Shown here: positions 34,104 to 43,052 of the stretch, piece after piece
Layout: the number at the start of each line of letters is the position of its first letter
Position numbering within the stretch: the first letter of the stretch is position 1
Assembly (NCBI GenBank): GCA_024398965.1
Contig: JAKSIF010000002.1
Span: 124,001-188,000 of the forward strand
Reading direction: 5' to 3'
Source: Fibrobacter sp.
GTDB taxonomy: Bacteria > Fibrobacterota > Fibrobacteria > Fibrobacterales > Fibrobacteraceae
DNA length: 64,000 nucleotides
Made by a program: the position numbers and the translations under genes
The notes under the pieces: model-generated
Told to the model about the DNA's origin: nothing
Seen by the model: only the letters and a program-made list of their open reading frames with translations
The model's database searches: none

Positions 34104-34249
34104 ATCAAAGATTTCAATCTTTGATTTACAATGAATAATGAACAGAGAGCAATGAACAATTTTAATAGTCGCGCCAAAGGCGCTAAGTAAATGAGCACGA
34201 AGTGCCTTTATAACCATTGTTCATTGTTCATTGTTAACTGTTAATTGAA
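34102..34249. repeat. intergenic palindromic element with ATGAACAATGA-type arms
   Basis: It starts with the palindrome AAATCAAAGATTTC / AATCTTTGATTT (34102-34127). Then comes an arm AATGAATAATGAACA (34130 onward) whose inverted partner TGTTCATTGTTCATTGTTAA lies at 34217-34237. Between the arms are two small hairpins (GCGCCAAAGGCGC, GCACGAAGTGC) and a repeat of GGCGCTAAGTAAAT, identical to the pyrE 3' end. Confidence 0.65.
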
Positions 34250-34939
34250 ATGAAAAATGTTCTTGTTCTGATGGTAGCTATCTTGGCTTGCGCTCTTGTT
34301 GGGTGCAGCCAAAGTTATCAATGGAGCAAGAAACATCCAGCCTACAGCAAGGCGCCCTATGGAGATCTTGCCGTAGCAGGGGTTCAAAACGCATTCGTTC
34401 TGACTAGAACCGGATGGTTCGCCAAGCGCCTAGACTTTGGTTCCGACAGCATTCAAATCAAGGGTACAGCTTTCTGCGCCCAGGTTATGCTTGATGAACT
34501 CAAGGGCGGTTACGCAAACCTGAACATTCTATCGGACAAGGCCCTAAGTGGTTTTCCTGAAGAGAGTCAGAAACTGGACGACCGCATTTTCATGAAAGGT
34601 CGCCTTCCAGAACAAGGCATTGTCGTCAAGGATAGCGCAGGCAACATCCCCGCAATGATTCTTCTGGTTCACGAAGTCATCGTTGGAACAGACCTGAAGC
34701 GAGAAGACTACTTTGACTACGCCCTCATTCATAACGAGAGCAAGGAACGCACCGCCGTAAAGAACATTAGCGCAATTGTGTCCTACACCTTGTGGGACAA
34801 TTTGAAACAGCGCCCTCTGTTTAGTGCCGTTGACGAAATCCAGCATCCGATAGTCAACATGACCATCGCCGACCTGGAAACCTTGGTTCGTGAAACCGTT
34901 CGACAGATTCGCAGCAACCTGTACTTGGGGGCAAAATGA
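34250..34939 (+). CDS. lipoprotein of unknown function
   Basis: A 229-residue protein. MKNVLVLMVAILACALVGC is a lipoprotein signal with lipobox LVGC. The mature part is mixed alpha/beta with no recognised motif. Conserved-looking segments are FVLTRTGWFAKRLDFGSDSI and ISAIVSYTLWDNLKQRPLFS. Its stop overlaps the ATG of the next gene by 4 bp (ATGA), so the lipoprotein and the barrel-like protein downstream are coupled and are probably partners in the outer membrane. Confidence 0.55.
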   Translation: MKNVLVLMVAILACALVGCSQSYQWSKKHPAYSKAPYGDLAVAGVQNAFVLTRTGWFAKRLDFGSDSIQIKGTAFCAQVMLDELKGGYANLNILSDKALSGFPEESQKLDDRIFMKGRLPEQGIVVKDSAGNIPAMILLVHEVIVGTDLKREDYFDYALIHNESKERTAVKNISAIVSYTLWDNLKQRPLFSAVDEIQHPIVNMTIADLETLVRETVRQIRSNLYLGAK

Positions 34940-36207
34940 ATTTTCGCTCCCTAGTATTCCTGATCCTATCCATTGCGGTAAGCTATGCTCTCGGCAAGGA
35001 CGTCTACTTTGATTCCAAGTGGACTTTTTGGCGTGATGCGGACATCCTTATCTGGACCACAGACAAGGAACTTCCCATTGACCCTAAGGAATTCTGTCTT
35101 TCCATTAAGCGAAACAACTCCGGCGCAGGCGAACCCAAGTGCCGCATCGTAGGTGAATGGGAACGAGACTCTGTCGCCATCCGCTACGCATCCTGGCTAT
35201 CCAACAATATGGAACCAGGGCTGCCCGCCTCCTATCTCAAGGCCAGACACCCTGCCATGGGAGCCAAGATTCAAGCTCTAGAAGACAAGATCGTCTTGTT
35301 CATGGCTGACAAAGGCAGCACGCTTCAGCTCGCCATCTTTGACGAAACTTCGTCCGAACCCAAAGCCGGAGGAACCCTTCCAAAGAAGGCTGATAAAATC
35401 GCCCTTGGTGACGACATCGCCAGCACCTTCTTCGACAGAAATACAACTCGCCGCTTAAGCAAGGAAGAACGAGCCAAGAAACTTACAGAACCGGACGATT
35501 TCTATAAAGAAGTGCCCAACTTTAGAGCATGGGCAGGCGTCTCTGCTGGCTACGCACAGGCCCAAATTCCCCTGACTCCCGACAACTGGTATCGCAGCCA
35601 CGTAAGGAGCCAAGTTCGCAACTACCGCATCACCAAGGATTCCGTTAGCCTTTGGAACTTCCTTGACGATTCCGGCCCGCTGTTTACTTTGTACGCAGGC
35701 GGTACCTGGTACGGCTTTATCGGCGGCGAAATTTTCTACCGCTACGCCAATCACAAGATGAAAACAGACGAAAGCGATACGGTTTACAAGGAATTGGACC
35801 ATTGGGAATTCGCCCAGCACGAAATCGGCTTGAACGTTATGTTTTCCAGGTCCTACAATCCAATCAAGTGGATGGATATAAACCTCTTTGCATTCCTTGG
35901 ATTCCAATACAGTTTCTACTCTGAAGATATTGAACTGAAAAGTGATGTAAAGAAACCTTCCAGGGCATACGAATCACGAATCAAGTTTGAAGACGCATAC
36001 AAGGGCGCCCTATTTGGCTTTGGAAGCCAATTCGTATTTGCAGACCACTATGGCGTCAGCGTCCGTACAGGTATTTCAAGCCGAGGCAAGAGCGTCTATT
36101 CCGATCCCTCTCCTGATGCAGCCTCCGAGCCAACAACCATCGGCGCTTCCACCATTGACTGGTTCATAAGTTTTGGCCTTGAATACCATTGGAGTTTGGC
36201 CAACTAA
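34936..36207 (+). CDS. predicted outer-membrane beta-barrel protein
   Basis: A 423-residue protein with signal peptide (FRSLVFLILSIAVSYALG). The first ~190 residues are a soluble domain (DILIWTTDKELPIDPKEFCL). From ~195 on, alternating aromatic strands suggest a barrel: WAGVSAGYAQAQIPLTPDNW, LFTLYAGGTWYGFIGGEIFY, INLFAFLGFQYSFYSEDIEL and SFGLEYHWSLAN. It is translated together with the upstream lipoprotein. Function unknown. Confidence 0.55.
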   Translation: MNFRSLVFLILSIAVSYALGKDVYFDSKWTFWRDADILIWTTDKELPIDPKEFCLSIKRNNSGAGEPKCRIVGEWERDSVAIRYASWLSNNMEPGLPASYLKARHPAMGAKIQALEDKIVLFMADKGSTLQLAIFDETSSEPKAGGTLPKKADKIALGDDIASTFFDRNTTRRLSKEERAKKLTEPDDFYKEVPNFRAWAGVSAGYAQAQIPLTPDNWYRSHVRSQVRNYRITKDSVSLWNFLDDSGPLFTLYAGGTWYGFIGGEIFYRYANHKMKTDESDTVYKELDHWEFAQHEIGLNVMFSRSYNPIKWMDINLFAFLGFQYSFYSEDIELKSDVKKPSRAYESRIKFEDAYKGALFGFGSQFVFADHYGVSVRTGISSRGKSVYSDPSPDAASEPTTIGASTIDWFISFGLEYHWSLAN

Positions 36208-36232
36208 CTTTGCCGAGGACCGGCACTTTTTC

Positions 36233-36240
36233 TAGATTTG
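36233..36240 (+). promoter_or_regulatory. -7-like element TAGATTTG of the DEAD-box helicase gene
   Basis: Exact TAnnTTTG match, 16 nt before ATG 36249, with no ribosome site in between. Confidence 0.5.
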
Positions 36241-36248
36241 CGCTCATT

Positions 36249-37664
36249 ATGAGTGATATTCAGAATCAAGAAGTTAAAGAAGAAATCGTTAATAAGCAAG
36301 AAACTGTCAATCCGTTTTTGACTCCCGTCAATATTATTGAGCCCAAGAACAAGCTCCCCGATTACACTTTCGACATGCTGCCCGCCGAACAGAAGGCGAT
36401 TCTCGCAAGCCACGGCTGGACCGACCTGATGCCTGTCCAGCGCAAGACTATGCCCTACATGCTTGCCGCCCGCGATATGCTGGTACAGTCCAAGACTGGT
36501 TCGGGCAAGACCGGTGCTTATGTTCTCCCCCTCTTGCAGGTCATCGTTCGTGACCACCTGTTCCCCCAGGCTTTGATCCTGGTGCCCACCCGCGAATTGG
36601 CCATCCAGGTACAGGACGAAGTGCAGAAACTTTCTGCAGGAACCGGCATCAAGTCTGTAGCCATCTTTGGTGGCGTATCCTACGAGCCTCAGCTTAAGGC
36701 ATTGAAGGAAGGCGTTCATATCATCGTTGCAACTCCGGGTCGCCTGATGGACCATGTGCAGCGCGGTAACGTGGACTTCCTGGACATCCGCGACCTGATC
36801 CTGGATGAAGCCGACGAAATGCTTTCCATGGGTTTCTATCCAGACATGCAGAAGATCCGCAAGTATCTTCCCAAGCAGCTGGCCTGCACCATGTTCAGTG
36901 CCACCATCCCCCAGACCGTGAAGAGCCTTGCCAGAGAATTCCAGCGCCCGTCCGCAGAATTCCTCTCCCTCAGCTACGACAAGGTTATCGCCAACAACCT
37001 GGAACATCGTTGGTATCCCTGCGACGTCATGGACAAGGACTCCATGACCATCAAGGTTCTGGAATACGAAAATCCCGAAAGCTGCATGATTTTCTGCAAC
37101 AAGAAGTGCGACGTCAGCTACCTGGAACAGGTGCTCTCCGGCTACGGATTTGTTGTTGGAGCCCTCAGTGGCGACGTAAGCCAGGCTCTCCGCGAAAAGA
37201 CATTGAACGCCTTCCGCGACAAGAAACTGCGTATCTTGATCTGTACAGACGTTGCAGCCCGCGGTATCGACGTAGATCACGTAACCCACGTTATCGTCTA
37301 CGATCATCCGGACGACCACGAAGTCTACGTCCACCGCAGTGGACGTACGGCCCGTGCAGGCCGTAGCGGCGTCTGCATCTCCCTGGTTACACCGGTTGAG
37401 GAAATCGAAATCAAGAAGACCGCCGCAGACTTCGGCATCAACTTCATCAAGCAGGAACCGCTGACCAACGAAGCCATCGCCAAGAAGGTTGGCGAACGCA
37501 CCCTCAAGCAGCTGCAGGAAGTTAGCAAGCATTTCGGTGGCCAGAAGGCCAAGGAACGCATCAGCCACTTCATTCCCCTGGCCAAGGAACTGGCTAACGG
37601 AACCGAAGACCAGCAGATGCTTCTTGCCTACCTGCTGGACAGATACATCTGGAAGAAAAATTAA
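36249..37664 (+). CDS. DEAD-box RNA helicase
   Basis: A 471-residue ATP-dependent RNA helicase that remodels structured RNA, for example in ribosome assembly or mRNA decay. Motifs in order: Q-motif region (LMPVQRKTMPYMLAARDML), motif I QSKTGSGKT (about 79-88), motif Ia PTRELAIQV, motif Ib ATPGRLMDHV, motif II LILDEADEML (DEAD near 186), motif III FSATIPQT, and motif VI HRSGRTARAGRSG. The C-terminal tail after the helicase core is short (~70 residues) and has no RRM. ATG 36249 is preferred because the motif-bearing protein begins there. It cannot be assigned to a named paralogue. Confidence 0.93.
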   Translation: MSDIQNQEVKEEIVNKQETVNPFLTPVNIIEPKNKLPDYTFDMLPAEQKAILASHGWTDLMPVQRKTMPYMLAARDMLVQSKTGSGKTGAYVLPLLQVIVRDHLFPQALILVPTRELAIQVQDEVQKLSAGTGIKSVAIFGGVSYEPQLKALKEGVHIIVATPGRLMDHVQRGNVDFLDIRDLILDEADEMLSMGFYPDMQKIRKYLPKQLACTMFSATIPQTVKSLAREFQRPSAEFLSLSYDKVIANNLEHRWYPCDVMDKDSMTIKVLEYENPESCMIFCNKKCDVSYLEQVLSGYGFVVGALSGDVSQALREKTLNAFRDKKLRILICTDVAARGIDVDHVTHVIVYDHPDDHEVYVHRSGRTARAGRSGVCISLVTPVEEIEIKKTAADFGINFIKQEPLTNEAIAKKVGERTLKQLQEVSKHFGGQKAKERISHFIPLAKELANGTEDQQMLLAYLLDRYIWKKN

Positions 37665-37672
37665 CAATTGAT

Positions 37673-37730
37673 AATGGATAGTTGACAATCGTCAATTATC
37701 CATTAAAAAAGCGCCGGAGGCGCAAAATAC
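37673..37730. repeat. palindromic element before map
   Basis: AATGGATAGTTGACAAT / CGTCAATTATCCATT (37673-37704) is an almost perfect inverted repeat. It is followed by a GCGCCGGAGGCGC hairpin (37711-37723) ending 9 bp before the map ATG. It may act as terminator of the helicase gene and as leader of map. Confidence 0.65.
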
Positions 37731-37731
37731 A

Positions 37732-38493
37732 ATGGCTAAGATTAAAGTAAAGAACGCAAGAGAAATTGAGCTGATCCGCGACGCAGGCGCCCTGGCAGCA
37801 GAAACCCTGCTCCGTGCAGGCGAAATGTGCAAGCCTGGTGTCAGCACCTTGGAAATTGACGAATTCATCGGCGACTACACTCGCCAACACAAGGGCATTT
37901 CCGCATGCAAGGGTTATCATGGCTATCCCCGCTACGCTTGCATCAGCATCAACGAAGTCGTCTGCCACGGCATCCCCAACGCAAAGACTATCCTCAAGGA
38001 AGGTGATATTGTCAACATCGACATTACCACCATTCTCCAAGGCTACCACGGTGATACCTCCGCCATGTTCTGCGTCGGCAAGGTAAGCAAGCTCGCCCAG
38101 GAACTGGTCGACACCGCCAAGTTCGCCATGGAAGAAGGCATTCGCGCCGCAGGTGAAATGGGCGCCCGCTGGTACGACATCGGCAACACAATCAACGACG
38201 TTGCAGACGAACACGGCTTTAGCGTTGTCCAGGACTACTGTGGTCATGGCATCGGCCGCGGATTCCACGAAGACCCGCTGGTATTCCACTTCCGTAACAA
38301 CGAATACCCCCAGTTCATCGAAGTGGGCAACGTATTCACCGTCGAACCCATGCTGAACGCAGGCAAGCCCGGCACCAAGACCCTCGCCGACGGTTGGACT
38401 GCAGTCACCCGTGACGGTTCCTTGAGCGCCCAGTGGGAACACACTGTGGTAAAGACCAAGGACGGCATTGAAATCCTGACCCTGCCTCGCTAA
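37732..38493 (+). CDS. map: methionine aminopeptidase, type I
   Basis: A 253-residue metalloprotease that removes the initiator Met from nascent proteins. The five metal ligands are recognisable: Asp in NIDITTILQGYHGDT (two Asp), His in GHGIGRGFHEDP, Glu in FTVEPML and Glu in SAQWEHTVV. The His of the substrate pocket is in YHGYPRYACISINEVVCHGI. It is a short type Ia form without the zinc-finger extension. Its stop overlaps the ATG of the next gene (TAATG). Confidence 0.97.
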   Translation: MAKIKVKNAREIELIRDAGALAAETLLRAGEMCKPGVSTLEIDEFIGDYTRQHKGISACKGYHGYPRYACISINEVVCHGIPNAKTILKEGDIVNIDITTILQGYHGDTSAMFCVGKVSKLAQELVDTAKFAMEEGIRAAGEMGARWYDIGNTINDVADEHGFSVVQDYCGHGIGRGFHEDPLVFHFRNNEYPQFIEVGNVFTVEPMLNAGKPGTKTLADGWTAVTRDGSLSAQWEHTVVKTKDGIEILTLPR

Positions 38494-38828
38494 TGTCCCT
38501 GCTCAGTAATTTTCGCGACAAGGCGGTGGAGAAATTCGTCCGGAACCACGAACTTGTAAAAAAATTCGGCGAGGTCCAGACCATTTCCATCGATTCCGAA
38601 AACGGAACCATCGACACCACCGTCTTGCTCAACGGGGAAATCGCCCCCATCAAGTTCCGGGGTTACTACTACTTTGACGATACTGACAATGGAACCGACA
38701 TCGTCATACGTAAAATCACCTGTGAAAGGCTATGGATCGACACAGCCCTCGACTATTGGCTTGGCGACAAAACCCTTCGCTACAATATTCCAGGCCTTGC
38801 AGGGGGCATTGCAAAGATCCTATTCTAG
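38493..38828 (+). CDS. conserved-looking hypothetical protein coupled to map
   Basis: A 111-residue protein that I do not recognise. Its N-terminal half is charged (NFRDKAVEKFVRNHELVKKF), followed by a beta-rich stretch (SENGTIDTTVLLNGEIAPIK, FRGYYYF). It ends in a Gly-rich hydrophobic segment (PGLAGGIAKILF). No signal peptide is present. The TAATG overlap with map and the absence of an own ribosome site suggest translational coupling. Confidence 0.6.
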   Translation: MSLLSNFRDKAVEKFVRNHELVKKFGEVQTISIDSENGTIDTTVLLNGEIAPIKFRGYYYFDDTDNGTDIVIRKITCERLWIDTALDYWLGDKTLRYNIPGLAGGIAKILF

Positions 38829-38858
38829 GATTTTACAGTTTTTCCTAGGAATTTTCGT

Positions 38859-38866
38859 TATATTAT
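38859..38866 (+). promoter_or_regulatory. -7-like element TATATTAT
   Basis: It lies 12 nt before ATG 38871 and fits the leaderless pattern. Confidence 0.35.
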
Positions 38867-38870
38867 TAGT

Positions 38871-39557
38871 ATGAGTGAAAATAACGAACAGCTGGATGAA
38901 AGGCAGGAAGTTTCCGACTCCCAGGATTCCAAGAAGAGTACTACAGACAAGCTAAAAGACCGCATAACAAGCGTTCTGCTTGATTTGATTACGGATATTC
39001 CCGATTCCCTTCACAACAAAACCGAGGATCCCGACGAAAAGGTCCGCAAACTGACCATGCAGGCCGCCCTCAAGGCATCCTCCGTCAGCGCTACCCTGTC
39101 CATTCCAGCGGGCATCACCGGCATCCTCACGTCCATTCCTGATATTGCCGCTGTTTGGCGTATCCAGGCCCAGCTGGTGTCCGACATTGCTGCAAGCTAC
39201 GGCAAGCTGGCCCTGCTTAGCCGCGAAGCCATGATCTGGTGTCTGTTCCGCCATAGCGCCGCCTCCCTGCTTAGGGACCTGGCCGTTAGAACAGGAAGCC
39301 GCATCATCGTCCAAAAGCTGTCCGCCGCCGCCCTCAAGACCATCCTGACAAAAATAGGGATCCAGGTATCCTCCAAGCTACTGGGCAAGGTCGCCATTAG
39401 AGCAATTCCTGCCATTGGAGCCCTTGGCAACGGACTTTATACCTACTACGACACAAACGAGGTAGGCAAGACCGCCGCAGCCTACTTCAAGGCCCTTTCC
39501 AACCAAGATCCAGACGTCAAGGATGCCGAGGTTGTAACGGATCCTGAAAACAGCTAA
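38871..39557 (+). CDS. EcsC-like family protein
   Basis: A 228-residue protein. After a hydrophilic N-terminus (1-45) comes a region resembling the EcsC family: QAALKASSVSATLSIPAGIT, GILTSIPDIAAVWRIQAQLV and SDIAASYGK. Several amphipathic or hydrophobic helices follow (AAALKTILTKIGIQVSSKLL, VAIRAIPAIGALGNGLYTYY). EcsC-like proteins are membrane-associated and have no firmly known biochemical role. The assignment rests on the PAG-IT and WRIQAQ pattern only and should be treated as provisional. Confidence 0.5.
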   Translation: MSENNEQLDERQEVSDSQDSKKSTTDKLKDRITSVLLDLITDIPDSLHNKTEDPDEKVRKLTMQAALKASSVSATLSIPAGITGILTSIPDIAAVWRIQAQLVSDIAASYGKLALLSREAMIWCLFRHSAASLLRDLAVRTGSRIIVQKLSAAALKTILTKIGIQVSSKLLGKVAIRAIPAIGALGNGLYTYYDTNEVGKTAAAYFKALSNQDPDVKDAEVVTDPENS

Positions 39558-39666
39558 AACAGCCAAATTTCAACGAATTTCACGAAATCCGGGGAAGTAC
39601 TCCTCGGATTTCCGTTGTTTTACCCCTCTTGTCACCCCCCGCCCTTGAACCTCCCATATTTTTTTC

Positions 39667-39674
39667 TATCTTTG
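39667..39674 (+). promoter_or_regulatory. -7-like promoter element TATCTTTG of fusA
   Basis: Exact TAnnTTTG match, 50 nt before the ATG of fusA. The predicted leader is about 35-40 nt with a weak TGGAA before the ATG. Confidence 0.5.
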
Positions 39675-39716
39675 GGCGCAACTCAAATAAACATCAACTC
39701 CATTTGTGGAATAACT

Positions 39717-41846
39717 ATGAAAAACATTACTACCCACAGAAATATTGGTATTTCTGCTCACATCGACTCCGGTAAGACCACTCTTACCGAACGTATCCTT
39801 TACTACACCAAGCGTATTCACGCTATCCACGAAGTTCGTGGTAAGGACGGCGTCGGTGCCACGATGGACTCCATGGAACTCGAACGCGAACGCGGCATCA
39901 CCATTCAGTCTGCTGCTACCTTCGCAAGCTGGACCCACACCAAGTCTGGCGAAGCCGACACCATCAACATCATCGATACCCCGGGGCACGTGGACTTCAC
40001 TATCGAAGTTGAACGTTCTCTCCGTGTGCTTGACGGTGCTATCCTCGTTCTTACCGGCGTGGAAGGCGTTCAGTCTCAGTCTATTACCGTTGACCGCCAG
40101 ATGAAGCGCTACCATGTGCCTCGCGTTGTGTTTGTCAACAAGTGCGACCGCTCCGGTGCAAATCCGCTCCGCGTTGCTGTTATGCTCAAGGAAAAGCTGA
40201 ACCACAAGCCCTGCGTTATGCAGATTCCTATCGGTCTCGAAGACCAGCTGAAGGGCGTGGTTGACCTGGTTGAAATGAAGGCCTACTACTTCGAAGGCGA
40301 CAACGGTGACGACATGCGCGAAACCGAAATCCCGGCTGAACTGGCTGACCAGGCTCAGGAATACCGTGAAAAGCTCGTTGACTGCTGCGCAGACTACAAC
40401 GACGAAATCATGGAACTTGCTATGGAAGGCAAGTACGGTGTTGATGACATCGATAAGGCTCTCATCAAGAAGACCATCCGCGAAGCTTGCATTAGCCTCG
40501 AAGTTACTCCGGTGTTCATGGGTTCCGCTCATAAGAACATTGGTATCCAGAAGCTCCTCGACGGTGTCGTTGACTACCTCCCCTGCCCGACCGACGTCGA
40601 AAACAAGGCTCTCGACCTGAACAACAACGAAGAAGAAGTTGTTCTGAAGTCCGAAGACAACGCTCCCATGGTTTCCTACGCATTCAAGCTGGTGAACGAC
40701 CGCTATGGTCAGTTGACCTACATCCGCGTATACCAGGGTGTTATCAAGAAGGGTGACATGATCACCAACATCTCCACCGGCAAGAAGGTTTCCGTTGGCC
40801 GTCTCGTTCGTATGCACGCTGACGAAATGGTGGATATCACCGAAGCTGGTGCAGGCGACATCGTTGCTCTGTTCGGTATTGACTGCGCATCCGGTACTAC
40901 CTTTACCGATGGCAAGAACAACTTCAACATGACCTCCATGCACGTTCCTAACCCGGTTATCGAACTTGTGATCGAAGCTAAGAACCGTGACGACCTGGAC
41001 AACATGTCCAAGGCTCTGAACCGCTTCACCAAGGAAGACCCGACCTTCCAGGTGGAAGTGAACAAGGAATCTGGCGAAACCATCATCAAGGGTATGGGCG
41101 AACTTCACCTCGACGTTTACATCGAACGTATGCGTCGTGAATACAAGGTTGACGTTCAAACTGGTGCTCCGCAGGTTGCATACCGCGAAACCATCACCCG
41201 CGCTTCCAAGTTCGACTACACCCACAAGAAGCAGACCGGTGGTAGCGGTCAGTACGCTAAGGTCGTCGGCGAAATGCGTCCGATGGCTGTGGAAGGCGAC
41301 TCCGAAAAGGTTTACAACTTCATCAACTCCGTCGTTGGCGGCCGTATTCCTAAGGAATACATTCCGTCCTGCGATAAGGGCTTCCAAAGCTGCATGGCTG
41401 CTGGTTCCTTGATCGGCTTCCCGGTTGTTGGTATCGAAATGGACGTCCAGGATGGTGCATTCCACCCCGTTGACTCTTCCGATATGGCCTTCCAGGTTGC
41501 AGCTCGTATGGCATTCCGTGAAGCCTTCGCTAAGGCTGGCGCACAGATCCTCGAACCGATCATGAAGGTTGAAATCCAGACCCCGACCGAATTCCAGGGT
41601 TCCGTTGTTGGTAACGTTTCTCAGCGTCGTGGTACCATCGTTGGTACTAACGAAGAACTGGGCATGACCACCATCACCGCTGAAGTTCCGCTGTCTGAAA
41701 TGTTCGGTTACGCAACTGACCTGCGTTCTATGACTCAGGGTAAGGCTGAATTCACCATGGAATTTGCAAAGTACCTCCCGGTTCCGCGCAACATCCAGGA
41801 CGAACTCATCAAGAAGTACGGCGACAAGGCTGGCGCCAGAGCTTAA
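39717..41846 (+). CDS. fusA: elongation factor G
   Basis: A 709-residue translational GTPase that moves tRNAs and mRNA through the ribosome. The G motifs are G1 AHIDSGKTT (14-22), G2 [11 protein letters not shown]3 DTPGHVDF and G4 NKCDRSGA. Domains II-V follow, with the domain IV loop [13 protein letters not shown]. The Ser in AHIDSGKTT, where most bacterial EF-G have Ala, and the [20 protein letters not shown] stretch resemble the spdEFG1/mitochondrial EF-G1 branch found in spirochaetes, planctomycetes and deltaproteobacteria. Codon use is strongly biased, as expected for high expression. It is alone, not in an rpsL-rpsG-tufA cluster, which also fits that branch. Confidence 0.96.
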   Translation: MKNITTHRNIGISAHIDSGKTTLTERILYYTKRIHAIHEVRGKDGVGATMDSMELERERGITIQSAATFASWTHTKSGEADTINIIDTPGHVDFTIEVERSLRVLDGAILVLTGVEGVQSQSITVDRQMKRYHVPRVVFVNKCDRSGANPLRVAVMLKEKLNHKPCVMQIPIGLEDQLKGVVDLVEMKAYYFEGDNGDDMRETEIPAELADQAQEYREKLVDCCADYNDEIMELAMEGKYGVDDIDKALIKKTIREACISLEVTPVFMGSAHKNIGIQKLLDGVVDYLPCPTDVENKALDLNNNEEEVVLKSEDNAPMVSYAFKLVNDRYGQLTYIRVYQGVIKKGDMITNISTGKKVSVGRLVRMHADEMVDITEAGAGDIVALFGIDCASGTTFTDGKNNFNMTSMHVPNPVIELVIEAKNRDDLDNMSKALNRFTKEDPTFQVEVNKESGETIIKGMGELHLDVYIERMRREYKVDVQTGAPQVAYRETITRASKFDYTHKKQTGGSGQYAKVVGEMRPMAVEGDSEKVYNFINSVVGGRIPKEYIPSCDKGFQSCMAAGSLIGFPVVGIEMDVQDGAFHPVDSSDMAFQVAARMAFREAFAKAGAQILEPIMKVEIQTPTEFQGSVVGNVSQRRGTIVGTNEELGMTTITAEVPLSEMFGYATDLRSMTQGKAEFTMEFAKYLPVPRNIQDELIKKYGDKAGARA

Positions 41847-41874
41847 TCGCTCAGCACTCTTGAATTAGAGATTG

Positions 41875-41910
41875 AAGAATCCCCGCGAGCAATCGCGGGG
41901 ATTCTTTTTC
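41875..41910 (+). terminator. terminator after fusA
   Basis: AAGAATCCCCGCGA / TCGCGGGGATTCTTTTT hairpin with a GCAA loop. Confidence 0.9.
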
Positions 41911-42209
41911 GTCGTACACAACACAAGGAGTCTTCGCCACACACCAAACAAACGCGAAGGCCTCCCATAAAAAAGGATTCCGCGAGACAAGCTCGCGGAA
42001 CCCAGTGGAATTAGAAGAGAACAAGTGTGCTTCCTATCTTTTCCTACCCCGCGGTTCGATCAGGCATCCCCTCTCCAGAACCAGGAATAGATTGGAAGCA
42101 CGATATTAATATACCCCTCCATACAAAAGATGGAACAAGAATTTTCGAATTTCTTGTTCCAACACGAGATGTTCCAACTTGTAGTAAGACCTGGCAGTCG
42201 TAACTTTTT
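41911..42209. other. gene-free stretch with two further hairpins
   Basis: About 300 bp without a credible gene. One hairpin (41970-41998, TTCCGCGAG / CTCGCGGAA) is followed by T residues on the minus strand and looks like a distal terminator for mazG. A second (42130-42158, GGAACAAGAA / TTCTTGTTCC) has no T run. Nothing else was recognised. Confidence 0.5.
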
Positions 42210-43052
42210 CTACTTGGATTCAGCCGCCTTTGTACGAGCCTTAGCCTCACGCCACAGTTCCTGAAGGCGCTCCGGAGTCTCTTCTTTCATTTCCTTGCCC
42301 TCGGCACGGGCAAGCTCTTCCACTACGCGGAAACGTTTCTCGAACTTGCTGTTGGCGCGTTCCAGGGCGAGAGCCGCATTGAACCCGCAGTGACGTGCCA
42401 CGTTCACCAAACTGAAAAGGATATCGCCGAACTCGTCTTCCATGCGATCAATATTTCGATTTTCTTCGGAACTTGCTTGCATTTCAGCACGGAATTCAGT
42501 AAATTCTTCTACGGCCTTGTTGAACACCGGTTCAGCCTCGATCCAGTCAAACCCAACCTTGGCGGCGCGACGCTGAATCTCCTGGGCACGGGCCAACGTA
42601 GGCATGCTCTTGCTAACCTTATCCATAGCGGACTTGCCAGCCATTGATAGATTGTTTTTTTCCGCGTCCTTGATGGTCTCCCAGCGACTGCGCAATCCGT
42701 TAGGATTGTTCACATCGAGAAAGTCCTTTTCATTCTCGACCTTGACGTCGCCAAACACATGAGGGTGTCGACGGATCATTTTTTCGCAGATTCCCTGCAC
42801 CACGTCGTCAATGGCAAAATCCCCGTTTTCCTTTGCGACCTGAGAATGGAATACAATCTGGAAGAGAACATCTCCCAGTTCTTCGGCCATGTGAACCTTA
42901 TCGTTCGCCTGAGCCGCATCGATGTATTCGTGGGATTCTTCGACTAGATAGGGCAGCAAGGACTGATGCGTCTGTTGCCTGTCCCAGGGGCAGCCTTCCG
43001 GAGAGCGGAGGGTAGCCATGATTTTAACAAGATCGTCAAAGGAATATTTCAT
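42210..43052 (-). CDS. mazG: nucleoside triphosphate pyrophosphohydrolase MazG
   Basis: A 280-residue all-alpha NTP pyrophosphatase that cleaves (d)NTPs to NMP and PPi and clears abnormal nucleotides. Two MazG units are present: MATLRSPEGCPWDRQQTHQS, YLVEESHEYIDA and EELGDVLFQIVFHS in the first, and EFGDILFSLVNVARHCGFN in the second, with the metal-binding EExxE/ExxD residues. Its ATG abuts the ATG of dprA (CATATG at 43050-43055), so its promoter (TATCTTTT, 13 nt upstream) lies inside dprA. Confidence 0.95.
   Translation of the reverse strand: MKYSFDDLVKIMATLRSPEGCPWDRQQTHQSLLPYLVEESHEYIDAAQANDKVHMAEELGDVLFQIVFHSQVAKENGDFAIDDVVQGICEKMIRRHPHVFGDVKVENEKDFLDVNNPNGLRSRWETIKDAEKNNLSMAGKSAMDKVSKSMPTLARAQEIQRRAAKVGFDWIEAEPVFNKAVEEFTEFRAEMQASSEENRNIDRMEDEFGDILFSLVNVARHCGFNAALALERANSKFEKRFRVVEELARAEGKEMKEETPERLQELWREAKARTKAAESK

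Noticed and set aside
36204-37688. 494-codon minus-strand frame opposite the DEAD-box helicase gene
   Set aside because: Antisense shadow of a gene with all helicase motifs.
39666-41465. 599-codon minus-strand frame opposite fusA
   Set aside because: Antisense shadow. EF-G is unambiguous on the plus strand, and codon bias explains the lack of stops.
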